A DNA stretch of 47,184 bases. It comes from Actinomycetes bacterium (GTDB taxonomy: Bacteria; Actinomycetota; Acidimicrobiia; Acidimicrobiales; Palsa-688). The stretch is taken from positions 1 through 47,184 of the forward strand of contig JAJYMM010000155.1 of the NCBI GenBank assembly GCA_021787035.1, given 5' to 3'. The translations under genes were made by a program, and so were the position numbers. Numbering within the stretch: the first letter of the stretch is position 1; each line of letters begins with the position of its first letter. The notes beneath the pieces were generated by a model. That model made no database searches. It was given only the letters and a program-made list of their open reading frames with translations, and was not told the origin of the DNA. Below are positions 7,778 to 16,702 of this stretch, one piece after another.

Positions 7778-9049
7778 CTAGCCCTTCAGGATCGTATTGA
7801 TCTGGCTCTGTGCCGTGCTCAGTGCACCCTTCACCGATTGCTGACCTGACAGTGCCGACTGTATGGCAGTCCACACGGCCTGGGAGATCTTCGGGTACTT
7901 CACGCCCAAACCGAGCGTGCGTGGACGCGCATAGAGAGTTTGGTCGATGAAGACCTTCCACTCAGGACCGACCTGTTTGAGGTAGGTCTGCGCTACCGCG
8001 ACCTTGCCAGGCAAGTAGCCGAAGGCCTTCGCCAGCGTCAACTCCTGCGCGGGCGTCTGCATGCCCTGGATGTAGTCGAACGCCAGCTGTTGCGCTGCAC
8101 TGCCACCACTCTTGCTGATCATCCAGTCCTCGCCGCCCAGGGGCACGATCGACTTCTGGCCCGGTACACGGACAGGGACGGGGACGACCCCGAACTGCTT
8201 GCCGTAGTACATGTGGTTGAGGTTGAGCGTCGGGAAGTTCCAGGGGCCGTTTACCATCATTGCGGCCTTGCCGGCGATGTACTGGCTCGACGCGGCTGGA
8301 GTCTGGCTCCAGTTGAGGCAGGCCTTGGAGGCCGAACCATCGGTCACCAGTTGCTTCCAAAGGCTGAGTGCCTGCACTCCGGGCGCCGATGCGATGTTGG
8401 AGAAATTGCCTTTGCCCCCGTTGCCCCAGAAGAACGGCTCCCACTGCCAGGTGGTGTCTTCTGCTGCTTCGCAGGTGAGGGCGATCCCGTAACGCGTTGA
8501 CGTCGTGAGAGCCTTGGCTGCGCTCACCAGTTGCGCCCAGGTCTTTGGAGGGGCCACGTGCGCAGCTTTGAGCATCGGGATGTTGTAGATCAGGGCCACC
8601 GAGTTGGCGCCCGCGACGGGGTAGCTGTAGTACTTGCCGTTGGACAGGCCTTCATTGATCACCGCCGGGTAATAGCCTTTGGTGCTGAAGCCCTTCATCC
8701 CACTGAGCGGGACTACCTGACCCGTCGAGATCATTGTTGACACGAACGGGTTGTCGACGGCCAAGAGGTTGGGTAAAACGTTGCCCGTCGCCTGCGTCAG
8801 GAGCTTCGTGTCCAGATTGGCGAAAGGTACGTACTGTCGAGTTATGGTCACGCCGGGGTGCGCGGCCTCAAACTGCTTGGTGTAAGCCGCCAAGGCACTG
8901 AGCTGCCCCGGGGTGTTGAAATAGTCTTCTTCTGTCAGCGTGATCTTGGTAGCGCCAAAGGCCGTCACTTGTGACAACCCGGTTACGGCAACCGCTGCGG
9001 CCGCCAGGGCTGCGAGCCCTCGGTGCCGCGTCTTAGTGAGTAATTTCAC
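7778..9049 (-). CDS. Sugar ABC transporter binding protein, family 1 (MalE/UgpB type)
   Basis: 423 residues from GTG 9049, preceded by AAAGGAGAG. The signal peptide (about 1-31) has the basic start KLLTKTRHRG and the run LAALAAAAVAVTGL, then QVTAFGA, with no lipobox Cys. The mature part has family features: FEAAHPGVTI near the start, a PLGGEDWMIS segment and a C-terminal QSALSGQQSVKGAL helix. It should bind oligosaccharides for the two permeases encoded upstream. It is the last gene of its operon, after the permeases, the reverse of the common order. The 172-bp gap before it may hold an extra promoter, but I could not define one. Confidence 0.9.
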   Translation of the reverse strand: MKLLTKTRHRGLAALAAAAVAVTGLSQVTAFGATKITLTEEDYFNTPGQLSALAAYTKQFEAAHPGVTITRQYVPFANLDTKLLTQATGNVLPNLLAVDNPFVSTMISTGQVVPLSGMKGFSTKGYYPAVINEGLSNGKYYSYPVAGANSVALIYNIPMLKAAHVAPPKTWAQLVSAAKALTTSTRYGIALTCEAAEDTTWQWEPFFWGNGGKGNFSNIASAPGVQALSLWKQLVTDGSASKACLNWSQTPAASSQYIAGKAAMMVNGPWNFPTLNLNHMYYGKQFGVVPVPVRVPGQKSIVPLGGEDWMISKSGGSAAQQLAFDYIQGMQTPAQELTLAKAFGYLPGKVAVAQTYLKQVGPEWKVFIDQTLYARPRTLGLGVKYPKISQAVWTAIQSALSGQQSVKGALSTAQSQINTILKG

Positions 9050-9221
9050 GGCGGATCTCTCCTTTTATGATTGGTAGCGGACAAGGAACTCAGGCGAGCC
9101 TACTAGGCAAGAGAAGTCATCTTGTGACCTACAGTTCATTTATCACCCCCTCCCCTTCCATGTTGTGACGCTTCCATGAGAGGTGCTGGCATCACGTTGT
9201 CGCGCCGTGGAGGTGCCACGG

Positions 9222-10055
9222 TTATCCCACCACTGAGCCCGCGGTGAGACCGCTCGCTATATAGCGCTGCGCCAGCACCAACATTACTCCCGCTGGCACC
9301 ATGGCGAACGCTGCCGAAGCCATAACCGCGCCCCAGTCTGTCGAATAGTTCCCGAGGTAGGTGTAGATCCCGAGGGTTATCGGCTCGATCCCTGAACCAC
9401 TCAGGATGGTCAAGGCAAATATGAAGTCGCCCCAACCGTTCAAAAACGCGAAGACCGCCACGGTTATGACCGCTGAGCGAGCAAGTGGGACCACTATGCG
9501 GTAGAAGGTCTGCCATTCGGACGCACCGTCAACTCTCGCCGCCTGCATCACCTCGTTGGGCAGGCTGAAGAAAAAGGCCCTTAGTACGAGGATCGCAAAG
9601 GGGATGGCGTATGTCCCATCGGCGATGATCAGCCCGGGATAGGAATTCACCAGGTGGGTCCAGTGGAAGACGATGAAGAGCGATGTGGCGAGGACTATGG
9701 ATGGGACGATCTGGCATATGAGGAGTGAGCTGACTAGGACGACGGTGACTCGCAGCCGGTACTTCGAGAGAGCATATGCTGCCGGCACGGCTACGATCAG
9801 CGCCAGCGCCGCCGTGCCCAGTGCGACGATGAGGCTCGTTAGCACGTGGCCGGACTGTGCCTGTATGACCGTGCTGTAGTTGGCCAGGGTCGCTGCGTGC
9901 GGCAACCAGTAAAAGGTCCCGCTGAAGAGCGTCTGGGTTGACTCGAACGAGCCGACGATGACCGCGTACACGGGGAACAGCACCACTACGAGGGCAAGCG
10001 CTGCCGCCAGGGTACATAGCCACCGCAAAGACCGCGAGCTGTCCAACCTGGTCAT
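9222..10055 (-). CDS. Sugar ABC transporter permease, MalG type
   Basis: 277 residues from ATG 10055; the open frame upstream to 10478 is an accidental extension overlapping the partner permease. Six hydrophobic segments, the first being LCTLAAALALVVVLFPVYAV. The coupling-helix EAA loop is AARVDGASEWQTFYRIVVP. The start overlaps the stop of the preceding permease gene (ATGA), so the pair is coupled. The C-terminus AQRYIASGLTAGSV is typical of MalG-type subunits. It forms a heterodimeric channel with the MalF-type partner; the ATPase must come from elsewhere. Confidence 0.9.
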   Translation of the reverse strand: MTRLDSSRSLRWLCTLAAALALVVVLFPVYAVIVGSFESTQTLFSGTFYWLPHAATLANYSTVIQAQSGHVLTSLIVALGTAALALIVAVPAAYALSKYRLRVTVVLVSSLLICQIVPSIVLATSLFIVFHWTHLVNSYPGLIIADGTYAIPFAILVLRAFFFSLPNEVMQAARVDGASEWQTFYRIVVPLARSAVITVAVFAFLNGWGDFIFALTILSGSGIEPITLGIYTYLGNYSTDWGAVMASAAFAMVPAGVMLVLAQRYIASGLTAGSVVG

Positions 10056-11071
10056 CGTGCCGCCCCAGAGCTGCGTCTGAGCGAGTCCCGGCTGAGTAAT
10101 AGGTAAAGCGGCGCGCATATGAGGGCCAGGACGAGCAGGATGTTGTTGAGCGCCGCCCCCTCTCCGAAGGAGAACTGCTGGAACGAAAGGTTGTACGACC
10201 ACGTCGTTATGAGCTGAGTCGCGTTGGCTGGGCCACCTCCGGTCAAGCCGATCACGAGGTCGAAGACTTTTACGGTGAACACAAACCCAAGGAGAAAGGT
10301 GATCTCGATGACAGGCATGATGATGGGGACTATGACGAGGCGGAGCCTCTGCCAAGGGCCTGCCCCGTCCATGAGGGCCGCTTCCTTCACCTCCACTGGC
10401 ACATCTTGGAGCGCGCTGTAAAGCAGGAGGGTGAAGAACGGCACCCCAAGCCAGATGTTGGCAATGAGGATCGTCCACAGGGCCAAGTGCGGGTTGTCCA
10501 GCCAGTCTATTGGGTGGTGGGCTATGCCGATGTCTATGAGCAGTTGGTTCACCGCGCCGCCCTCGAGTTGGAAGAGGAACTTGAAGATGACGCCGGTCAC
10601 GATGAGCGGGAGCAGCCAGGGGATGATGACGAGCGAGCGGCCGACCGTCCTGCCCGGGAAGCGGACGGTGAACAGCAAAGCAAGCGCAAACCCGATTATG
10701 AACTGCCCGGCGAGGGATCCGGCGGTGAACTCGAAGGTGTGGATGATGGCGGTCGTGCTCGTGGGGTCATTCAGTATGAAGCGGTAGTTGGCTAGGCCGG
10801 CAAAGGGGGCGGTGAAGTGGCCGATGGTGGCTGGAGACGTCAGCTCGAAGCTGAGCATGACGTTGTAAACGATGGGCAGCGCGAACGCGAAGAGGATGTA
10901 AGCGATGGCCGGCGCAAGGAAGAGCCAGCCCGCGAGCTGGCGTCTGCGCCAGGCTGTCAAGTGCCCTGTCTTTTGTGTACCTCCGGTCTTATGGCTCGTG
11001 GATCCTTGCCGTGTAGCCGAGATCGTATGCGCAGGAGCACCCGCTCCCGGTTTCATGTCGGCGTAGGACAT
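10052..11071 (-). CDS. Sugar ABC transporter permease, MalF/UgpA type
   Basis: 339 residues from ATG 11071 with AAAGGAGCC upstream. The first about 45 residues are hydrophilic, followed by six hydrophobic segments starting at LAGWLFLAPAIAYILFAFA. The EAA loop is VKEAALMDGAGPWQRLRLVI. It pairs with the MalG-type permease whose start overlaps its stop. It lies 55 bp after the GH31 gene, which implies import of an oligosaccharide that GH31 and GH127 then trim in the cytoplasm. Confidence 0.9.
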   Translation of the reverse strand: MSYADMKPGAGAPAHTISATRQGSTSHKTGGTQKTGHLTAWRRRQLAGWLFLAPAIAYILFAFALPIVYNVMLSFELTSPATIGHFTAPFAGLANYRFILNDPTSTTAIIHTFEFTAGSLAGQFIIGFALALLFTVRFPGRTVGRSLVIIPWLLPLIVTGVIFKFLFQLEGGAVNQLLIDIGIAHHPIDWLDNPHLALWTILIANIWLGVPFFTLLLYSALQDVPVEVKEAALMDGAGPWQRLRLVIVPIIMPVIEITFLLGFVFTVKVFDLVIGLTGGGPANATQLITTWSYNLSFQQFSFGEGAALNNILLVLALICAPLYLLLSRDSLRRSSGAAR

Positions 11072-11126
11072 GTTGGCTCCTTTGTCGCCCGACTGGCCAT
11101 CCTGGTCCCCTCCTCTGTTCGGCTAT

Positions 11127-13268
11127 CTATTGGTCCGCAGACAGAGATTGCAACCTGCCCCCCTGTCGTAAGTAGACGGGTATGTGCCCGAGAGGGGCCT
11201 CCGCCCTTATCCAGCCGTTCTTCTTCAATGGCTCGCCAGTCCATGCGTCTAGCCACGACGCCCCCTCGGGTAGGTAGACGTCGCGCTCGCGCGCCCCTTG
11301 CTCGATGACAGGGGCCACGAGGATGTCTGGGCCGAACATGTACTGGTCGCGTACCTCCCACGCTTGTTGTTCCTCTGGGAACTCCAAGAAGAGGGCGCGC
11401 ATGGGGGGGAGGCCGGTGGCACTGGCGGTGGCCATCTGTTCCATTACGTAGGGGCGCAAACGCTCGCGCAAAGCCATCTGCTCACGGATGATGTCGTAGG
11501 CCTCCTCGCCGAATGACCAAACCTCGTTGGCGGCGCCGGTCTGGCCGGAGCCAACGAGAGGCCCTGGTTCGCGTACTCCGTGGAGCCGGAACAGCGGGCA
11601 GAAGGTGCCGAACTGGAACCACCGGACTATTAGCTCGCGGAAGTACGGTGTGGTCGGGTCGCCGTTCCTGAACCCGCCGATGTCGGTCGTCCACCACGGG
11701 ATCCCGGAGATGCCTATATTGAGGCCCGCGGGGATCTGTGCGGCCAGGGCTTCGAAGGTGGACTCGATGTCGCCCGACCAAACGGCAGCCCCGTAACGTT
11801 GGCTCCCCGCCCAGGCCGATCGGCAGAGCAAGACAACATCGGCCTCACCGGTTGCTTGTAGCCCTTCGTAAAAGGCCCGGGCGTGCTCACGGGGGTAGAC
11901 GCCCTGTACTTCGGTGCCCGAGCCGAGGAAGTACTGCGCGTCGTCGGCGTTGTCGGCAAGCCCCTCTGGCTCGCACGCGTCGAGCCAGAACGCCCGGATC
12001 CCATAGCCCAGGTAGCCCTCGGCGGCCTTTTGCCAAACGTAATCGCGAGCGTCAGGGTTTGTCGAGTCGTAGAAGCGCATGAAAACTTGGTCGTCGGTGC
12101 CCTTGTCCCAGAACGCGAGGTGAAGGGGCAAGCCTGTGACGTTGCTTACGAGAAGGCCGCGCTCGTCCATCTCCGCATAGTTGTGGCTGCTTGGGTTCAC
12201 CGTTGGCCAGACCGAGACCATGAGCTCGACTCCGAGCGAGCGCAGCTCGTCCACCATCCCACGTGGATCTGGCCATTCGGAGGGGTCGAACTTCCACTCG
12301 CCTTGGCGCGTCCAGTGGAAGTAGTCGCAGACGATCACCGATAGGGGCAGGCCCCGGCGCTTGTACTCGCGCGCGACCTCTACTAGCTCCTCCTGGGTAC
12401 GGTAGCGCAGCTTGGACTGCCAGAAACCGGAGGCCCACTCGGGCAGCATGGGAGGCAACCCGGTTACCTTTGCGTAGCGGGTGACAATATCGGCTGGGGT
12501 GGGACCGGTAGTCACCCAGTAGTCGATTTGTCGCGCTGCGTCCGCGGCCCACCGGGTGCGGTTGGACCCGAGCTCGACGTGCCCCACACCCGGCATGTTC
12601 CAAAAGAACCCGTAGCCTCGGTTGGAAAGGACGAACGGCACGGCGACTTCGGTGTTGCGCTGGACAAGGTCGACAACGGCGCCCTTTTGGTCCAACAGGC
12701 CATGTTGGTGCTGGCCCAGCCCGTAAAAGCGCTCAGCTGGGTCGGCATCAAAGCTGACTTCGCACCTATGGAGGTCGCCGCCTCGCCCGCGGTAGCGCCG
12801 TTGGGGGGGTGACGTGAAATGGGGGGTGCTCTCGCGAAACAGCTCCTTGCCGTCCGCATTGAGAAAACGAACAAGTGGTGGGAACGGGACGAAGCGCTCC
12901 TCGTAGTTGTGGTACACCTCTACTACGAGGTCTCCATTGCGGAGGCGCGCCCGGTCTTCGAGGATCTCGATCGTGGCGTCGGTATGCCCCGGGTCGCCCA
13001 GAGCGCTGCCAGGGGTCTCCATTATGGACGGGCCGCGCTTCGAGCGCACTCGGGCGCCACTTTCCCCCCACGCTTCCACATGGAGGACCTCCCCACCCTC
13101 TCGAACTGTAAAGCCCGTCTTGTTGCCGATGAAACTTGCCAATTCCCTCTCCCTCGCTTCGCAGTACACCTGTCTGTCCAAGTCAGCCCTTGTGGGAGCC
13201 TCCTCAGGCTGCCCTGTCCGGTCCCAGGGCGCCGCTGTGGGGTCCCGTGGCACCACCTTGTGTGGCAA
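11127..13268 (-). CDS. Glycoside hydrolase family 31 (probable alpha-xylosidase/alpha-glucosidase)
   Basis: 713 residues from TTG 13268. An alternative TTG at 13142 (giving LASFIGNKTG) has GGGAG 6 nt upstream and may be the true start, because the first 42 residues are hydrophilic and not family-like. Domains: N-terminal beta sandwich (to about 260), (beta/alpha)8 barrel (about 280-590), C-terminal beta domains. The nucleophile is Asp430 in FWLDACEPE and the acid/base Asp500 in VWSGDIEST. The WLDACEPE form is closer to alpha-xylosidases than to the WxDMNE of alpha-glucosidases, but specificity is an inference. No signal peptide, so it acts on imported oligosaccharides. It starts 12 bp after the GH127 stop. 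Confidence 0.9.
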   Translation of the reverse strand: MPHKVVPRDPTAAPWDRTGQPEEAPTRADLDRQVYCEARERELASFIGNKTGFTVREGGEVLHVEAWGESGARVRSKRGPSIMETPGSALGDPGHTDATIEILEDRARLRNGDLVVEVYHNYEERFVPFPPLVRFLNADGKELFRESTPHFTSPPQRRYRGRGGDLHRCEVSFDADPAERFYGLGQHQHGLLDQKGAVVDLVQRNTEVAVPFVLSNRGYGFFWNMPGVGHVELGSNRTRWAADAARQIDYWVTTGPTPADIVTRYAKVTGLPPMLPEWASGFWQSKLRYRTQEELVEVAREYKRRGLPLSVIVCDYFHWTRQGEWKFDPSEWPDPRGMVDELRSLGVELMVSVWPTVNPSSHNYAEMDERGLLVSNVTGLPLHLAFWDKGTDDQVFMRFYDSTNPDARDYVWQKAAEGYLGYGIRAFWLDACEPEGLADNADDAQYFLGSGTEVQGVYPREHARAFYEGLQATGEADVVLLCRSAWAGSQRYGAAVWSGDIESTFEALAAQIPAGLNIGISGIPWWTTDIGGFRNGDPTTPYFRELIVRWFQFGTFCPLFRLHGVREPGPLVGSGQTGAANEVWSFGEEAYDIIREQMALRERLRPYVMEQMATASATGLPPMRALFLEFPEEQQAWEVRDQYMFGPDILVAPVIEQGARERDVYLPEGASWLDAWTGEPLKKNGWIRAEAPLGHIPVYLRQGGRLQSLSADQ

Positions 13269-13280
13269 CGGAGCCCGGCC

Positions 13281-15317
13281 TCATTGCGAGCCGTCCTGGC
13301 GTAGAGCCGGCACCCAGACTCGCATGGCAGCCCTGGCGCGGTTTCCTCGTGCAAAGTAGGGTACGAGGGTCAGGGCCTGGGCTCCGGCGCCAAAGCGGTT
13401 CGCGCTCTCGTCCTCATAGAGCTGGCGGGAATGGTTGTCGAAGCATTTCCCACGAGCCATGAGTGCGACTTGCACGTATCCCTCAAGCTCAACCGGCACG
13501 TCACTGCTGGGTTCGGGAGGGCGGCTCTGGTCCAGTGCGACGTCCTCTATGGCCACGCCGTCGTCCAAGTCCTCGGCCTCGAGGCAGTAGACCAATGGGC
13601 CGCGCTGGACTGCCAAGCAGTCGCGCACTGCGTCTAGTCTCCAGTGCGGTTGCAGCACGCGCACCGGCATAGGTTCGGACACTCGCACGCTGTCGCCGGG
13701 TTGCCAACGCCTGGTCACCTTCATATAAGAGCCGTCCAGCGAGGCCTGGAAGGGCCGGCCGTTCAAACTTAGCTCCATGCCGTGTTTTCTTGTCCGCTCC
13801 GGGACCCGCAACGACAACGTCCAGTCCTCCGTTGCGCTGCAACGCGTCACTTCTATTTCCGTGGCCCCCTCCCAGGGGTGGCCTGTCCGAAGGACGAGCT
13901 CCACCGTTCCGCCGGGGACCTCGGTGGAGACTGTACCGCTGAAGGGCATGTGCAGCTGCAGCCCAGATGCGTCGCGGGTTACGAGGTATGCCTGGATACT
14001 CGCCATCAGGCGCGCCAGGTTCGGCGGGCAGCAGGCGCACTCGTACCACTCCAAGCGGTGGCTTGGGGAATCCTCATCGGCACTGTCGTGGTCGGTCCTC
14101 AAGTGCAGGGTATTGGAGTAAAAGAACTCCGTTCCCTCCCTGGAGACGCTCCCAGCGATCGTGTTCCAAAACACGTGCTCCATCGCATCGGCGTAGCGAG
14201 CCCGCCCAGTGGCCAACAAGAGGCGCCAATTCCATTGGAAGCTGGCAATCGCCGCGCACGTCTCTGCATAAGCACGGTCGCTCGGGAGCTCGTACGCATC
14301 GCCGATGGACTCGTCTCGGTGCCGGGAGCCATGTGCACCGGTGAGGTAGGTCTTGGTGCTGAAGAGGTCCTCCCATATTGTTTCGGAAGCGCTCAGCAGT
14401 TCTTCGTCGCCGGTCTCGGTCGCCACGTCGACGATGCCCGCCTGCAGGTATAGTTCGCGCACGGCGTGACCCGTGGCCAACGACCGCTTGCGTACGGGCA
14501 TATGGTGCAAGAAATATGACAAGGGAAAGGGACGGCCACCGGTCAGGTCGGTGGTAGGCAGTTCGACGTCGGGCCTGCCACGAAGGTCCACTTGGCGTTG
14601 GGCCAGCTTGAGCGCAGCTTTAGAGCCGGTCATGCGGTAAAACTCGACGAGCGCCGTCTCGATAAGCGGGTGACCACATACACCCACGAGCCGTCCGTCG
14701 CCGTCTTCGAGGGAAAACGTTTTGAGCAGATGCTCTACGAGCCGGCCGGCTACCGTCGCCAGGCGGTGCCCACTGCCCGTACGGCCCTCTGCGACGGCAG
14801 CCTGCAGCAGGTGGCCCGCGCAGTACAGCTCGTGCCCCCAGCGCAAGTCTCTCCAGGCGAGGTCGGGATGCTGGCCCTGTACCCACGAATGGAGGTAGCC
14901 GTCGTCTCGTTGAGCCCTCGCGAGCAGGCTTGTGGTCCCCTCGACGAAGTCAGCAACCTGAGTGGAAACTCCTCTGACGCTGTCCCAGGCTGCGGCCTCA
15001 AGGACCTTGTATATGTCGGAATCGGAAAAGTGCATCCCTTCATGGGGCGTTTGGCTGCTCCCGCCCTCCGCGACACGCTCCAGGTTGCGGACGGCACCAG
15101 AGGTTACGACCTTGTCTATGCAATGGGTAAGGGTTTTCGCGCTGTTGCGCTGCTGCCAGTCACCAAGTGCCGAGCCCTCCGCCAACACGACGTCTCGCAG
15201 GCCTATGGGCCACAAGCGGGCTAGGGCAGCGCTCGTCGGGCAGACGGGGCCGGTCCCCGCACCCTGGCCGGGGGTCCTGGGCACGCCATTGGGCGCCTGT
15301 TCGGTACCTGGCTCCAT
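13281..15317 (-). CDS. Glycoside hydrolase family 127 (beta-L-arabinofuranosidase-like)
   Basis: 678 residues from ATG 15317 with AAGGAGG 8 nt upstream. Family 127 (formerly DUF1680) is recognised by the (alpha/alpha)6-barrel sequence and by zinc ligands matching HypBA1: Glu352 and Cys354 in AETCAA, and Cys429-Cys430 in CACCPPNLARLM. One Cys is the proposed nucleophile in this family. Other landmarks are YCAGHLLQAAVA and GAHGSRHRDESIG. The family removes beta-L-arabinofuranose; some members act on other pentosides. There is no signal peptide. It is first in its operon, behind a promoter carrying a LacI-type operator. Confidence 0.9.
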   Translation of the reverse strand: MEPGTEQAPNGVPRTPGQGAGTGPVCPTSAALARLWPIGLRDVVLAEGSALGDWQQRNSAKTLTHCIDKVVTSGAVRNLERVAEGGSSQTPHEGMHFSDSDIYKVLEAAAWDSVRGVSTQVADFVEGTTSLLARAQRDDGYLHSWVQGQHPDLAWRDLRWGHELYCAGHLLQAAVAEGRTGSGHRLATVAGRLVEHLLKTFSLEDGDGRLVGVCGHPLIETALVEFYRMTGSKAALKLAQRQVDLRGRPDVELPTTDLTGGRPFPLSYFLHHMPVRKRSLATGHAVRELYLQAGIVDVATETGDEELLSASETIWEDLFSTKTYLTGAHGSRHRDESIGDAYELPSDRAYAETCAAIASFQWNWRLLLATGRARYADAMEHVFWNTIAGSVSREGTEFFYSNTLHLRTDHDSADEDSPSHRLEWYECACCPPNLARLMASIQAYLVTRDASGLQLHMPFSGTVSTEVPGGTVELVLRTGHPWEGATEIEVTRCSATEDWTLSLRVPERTRKHGMELSLNGRPFQASLDGSYMKVTRRWQPGDSVRVSEPMPVRVLQPHWRLDAVRDCLAVQRGPLVYCLEAEDLDDGVAIEDVALDQSRPPEPSSDVPVELEGYVQVALMARGKCFDNHSRQLYEDESANRFGAGAQALTLVPYFARGNRARAAMRVWVPALRQDGSQ

Positions 15318-15397
15318 GAGTCCTGCCTCCTTGATGCGATAGCGAGTCAGAGACGCGCTTTGACAACGCGAGCGCCGATGTGGCCCCCGGCACTACG

Positions 15398-15434
15398 TTG
15401 GGGAAACGCTACCCCAATCGGAGGCGAGCGTCAA
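15398..15434 (-). promoter_or_regulatory. Promoter of the GH127 operon with LacI-type operator over the -10
   Basis: Read on the minus strand: TTGACG (15434-15429), 17-bp spacer, TAGCGT (15411-15406). The imperfect 20-bp palindrome at 15398-15417 (arms TTGGGG and CCCCAA, central CG) covers the -10 completely. A LacI-family repressor bound there would block initiation; the divergent LacI gene at 15615 is the natural candidate. Confidence 0.6.
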
Positions 15435-15491
15435 GAGAGCTCTGGGGCTAACCCCCCTAAAGTTCGAGGGTTTGGGGGGCCCAAGCATTGC

Positions 15492-15503
15492 GAAAGCGCT
15501 TCC
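15492..15503. promoter_or_regulatory. LacI-type operator candidate GAAAGCGCTTCC
   Basis: Twelve-bp palindrome centred on CG with one mismatch, the general shape of LacI/GalR-family operators. It lies between the divergent GH127 and LacI promoters. Confidence 0.5.
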
Positions 15504-15580
15504 TCGCCGGGGCCTCCGAGCTGGCGGACAGTAGCTCACGGCTCTTGTCCAGCTGGCGGGTGAGGGGCGGCGACCGGGCC

Positions 15581-15608
15581 TTCAGACTTTTCTTTCGGGG
15601 CGTATGCT
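15581..15608 (+). promoter_or_regulatory. Promoter of LacI gene, leaderless type
   Basis: TTCAGA (15581-15586), 16-bp spacer, TATGCT (15603-15608). The GTG start codon at 15615 begins 6 nt after the -10, where transcription would start, and there is no ribosome-binding site. Confidence 0.45.
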
Positions 15609-15614
15609 TGGTGC

Positions 15615-16646
15615 GTGCAAACCCGCCGGCCACCGACGTTAACGGAGGTGGCCCGCCTGGCTGGCGTCTCACTTACAACGGCGTCAAAGGCCCTCAACGG
15701 ACGCGACCGCATTTCCGAGGTCACCAGAAATCGGGTCCTCGTGGCGGCGAGGGAACTATCCTATGCACCCAACCTTGTCGCAAAGAGCCTCGTAAGTGGT
15801 CGAAGCAGCATCATCGGAGTCCTCTTGAGGGACCCTATGGTGCAGCGCTTTGCCATGCCGATCGTGATCGGGGCGCAGTCGGTGCTCGAGCAGCGGGAGT
15901 TCTCGGCTATCATCGTCGATGCTCGCGGGGTCATCGACCGCCTCGCTGACCTGGCTGCCGTTTTGCGCCAGCGCAATGTCGACGGGCTGTTGATCGTAGG
16001 TGATAACCAGGGCAAGACGCCATCGATAGGGGCGTCAGCAAATATCCCGTGTGTTTATGTATATGGGCCGACAACGCACAGTCGTGACGTGGTCCATTTG
16101 ATTGACGACTTTGCTGGCGCGGCAACCGTTGTCAACCACCTGGTCGAGGTTGGCCGGTCTCGTATAGCGCATATCACAGGTCCAAGGCATGCGTCGGCGG
16201 TCCGCCAGAGGGTCCTTGGGCTCAGCCACGCGCTCGAAGAGCACGGTCTTCGCCTGACGGGGGATATCGCGTACGGACCGTGGTCCCAACGTTGGGCTCG
16301 TGAGGCAACGCGGGAGATCCTTGCCACCTCTCCTGAGCTCGACGCGATCGTCTGTGGTTCCGACCAGCTCGCGGCCGCGGTGCTGGAGGCAGTGGTTGTT
16401 ACAGGGCGCAAAGTCCCTGACGACGTGGCCATAACTGGCTACGACAATTGGACGGTGTTCGCTCAGGAGACCGATCCGGCGCTTACCACTATCGACATGG
16501 AGCTCGAGCGTCTAGGGGCCACGGCGGTGATGGACCTGTTTTCAATGATCGACGGTGCACGAGTGGGCGGTGGTACCCGCCACCACGAAGGCACACTGGT
16601 GGTAAGGGGCTCGACCGTTCCCGGTTCCTCGGGCCCCAGCGTTTAG
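15615..16646 (+). CDS. LacI-family transcriptional regulator
   Basis: 343 residues from GTG 15615. The N-terminal DNA-binding domain begins almost at once: LTEVARLAGVSLTTASKALN (helix-turn-helix and start of the hinge), then a sugar-sensing periplasmic-binding-like domain from about residue 60 (SIIGVLLRDPMVQRF) to a VAITGYDNW loop near the end. It is divergent from the GH127-GH31-transporter operon and probably represses it, with release by an imported sugar. The gene appears to have a leaderless promoter. It converges on the GH63-like gene 57 bp downstream. Confidence 0.9.
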   Translation: MQTRRPPTLTEVARLAGVSLTTASKALNGRDRISEVTRNRVLVAARELSYAPNLVAKSLVSGRSSIIGVLLRDPMVQRFAMPIVIGAQSVLEQREFSAIIVDARGVIDRLADLAAVLRQRNVDGLLIVGDNQGKTPSIGASANIPCVYVYGPTTHSRDVVHLIDDFAGAATVVNHLVEVGRSRIAHITGPRHASAVRQRVLGLSHALEEHGLRLTGDIAYGPWSQRWAREATREILATSPELDAIVCGSDQLAAAVLEAVVVTGRKVPDDVAITGYDNWTVFAQETDPALTTIDMELERLGATAVMDLFSMIDGARVGGGTRHHEGTLVVRGSTVPGSSGPSV

Positions 16647-16702
16647 TACTTCGGTATTGCCAGCTCGGCGGCCTCTGCCCGAGACCCTGGCAGGTGCAGC
16701 CG

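Larger units (their letters stand above)
15318..15614. other. Divergent control region between GH127 and LacI genes
   Basis: No gene. It contains the minus-strand promoter and operator at 15398-15434, a second palindrome at 15492-15503, and the leaderless-type plus promoter at 15581-15608. The C- and G-runs around 15452-15482 look paired but not regular enough to annotate. Confidence 0.6.

Noticed and set aside
10056..10478. N-terminal extension of the MalG-type permease
   Set aside because: It overlaps the MalF-type gene in another frame and lacks a membrane pattern; the ATGA overlap at 10052-10055 defines the start.
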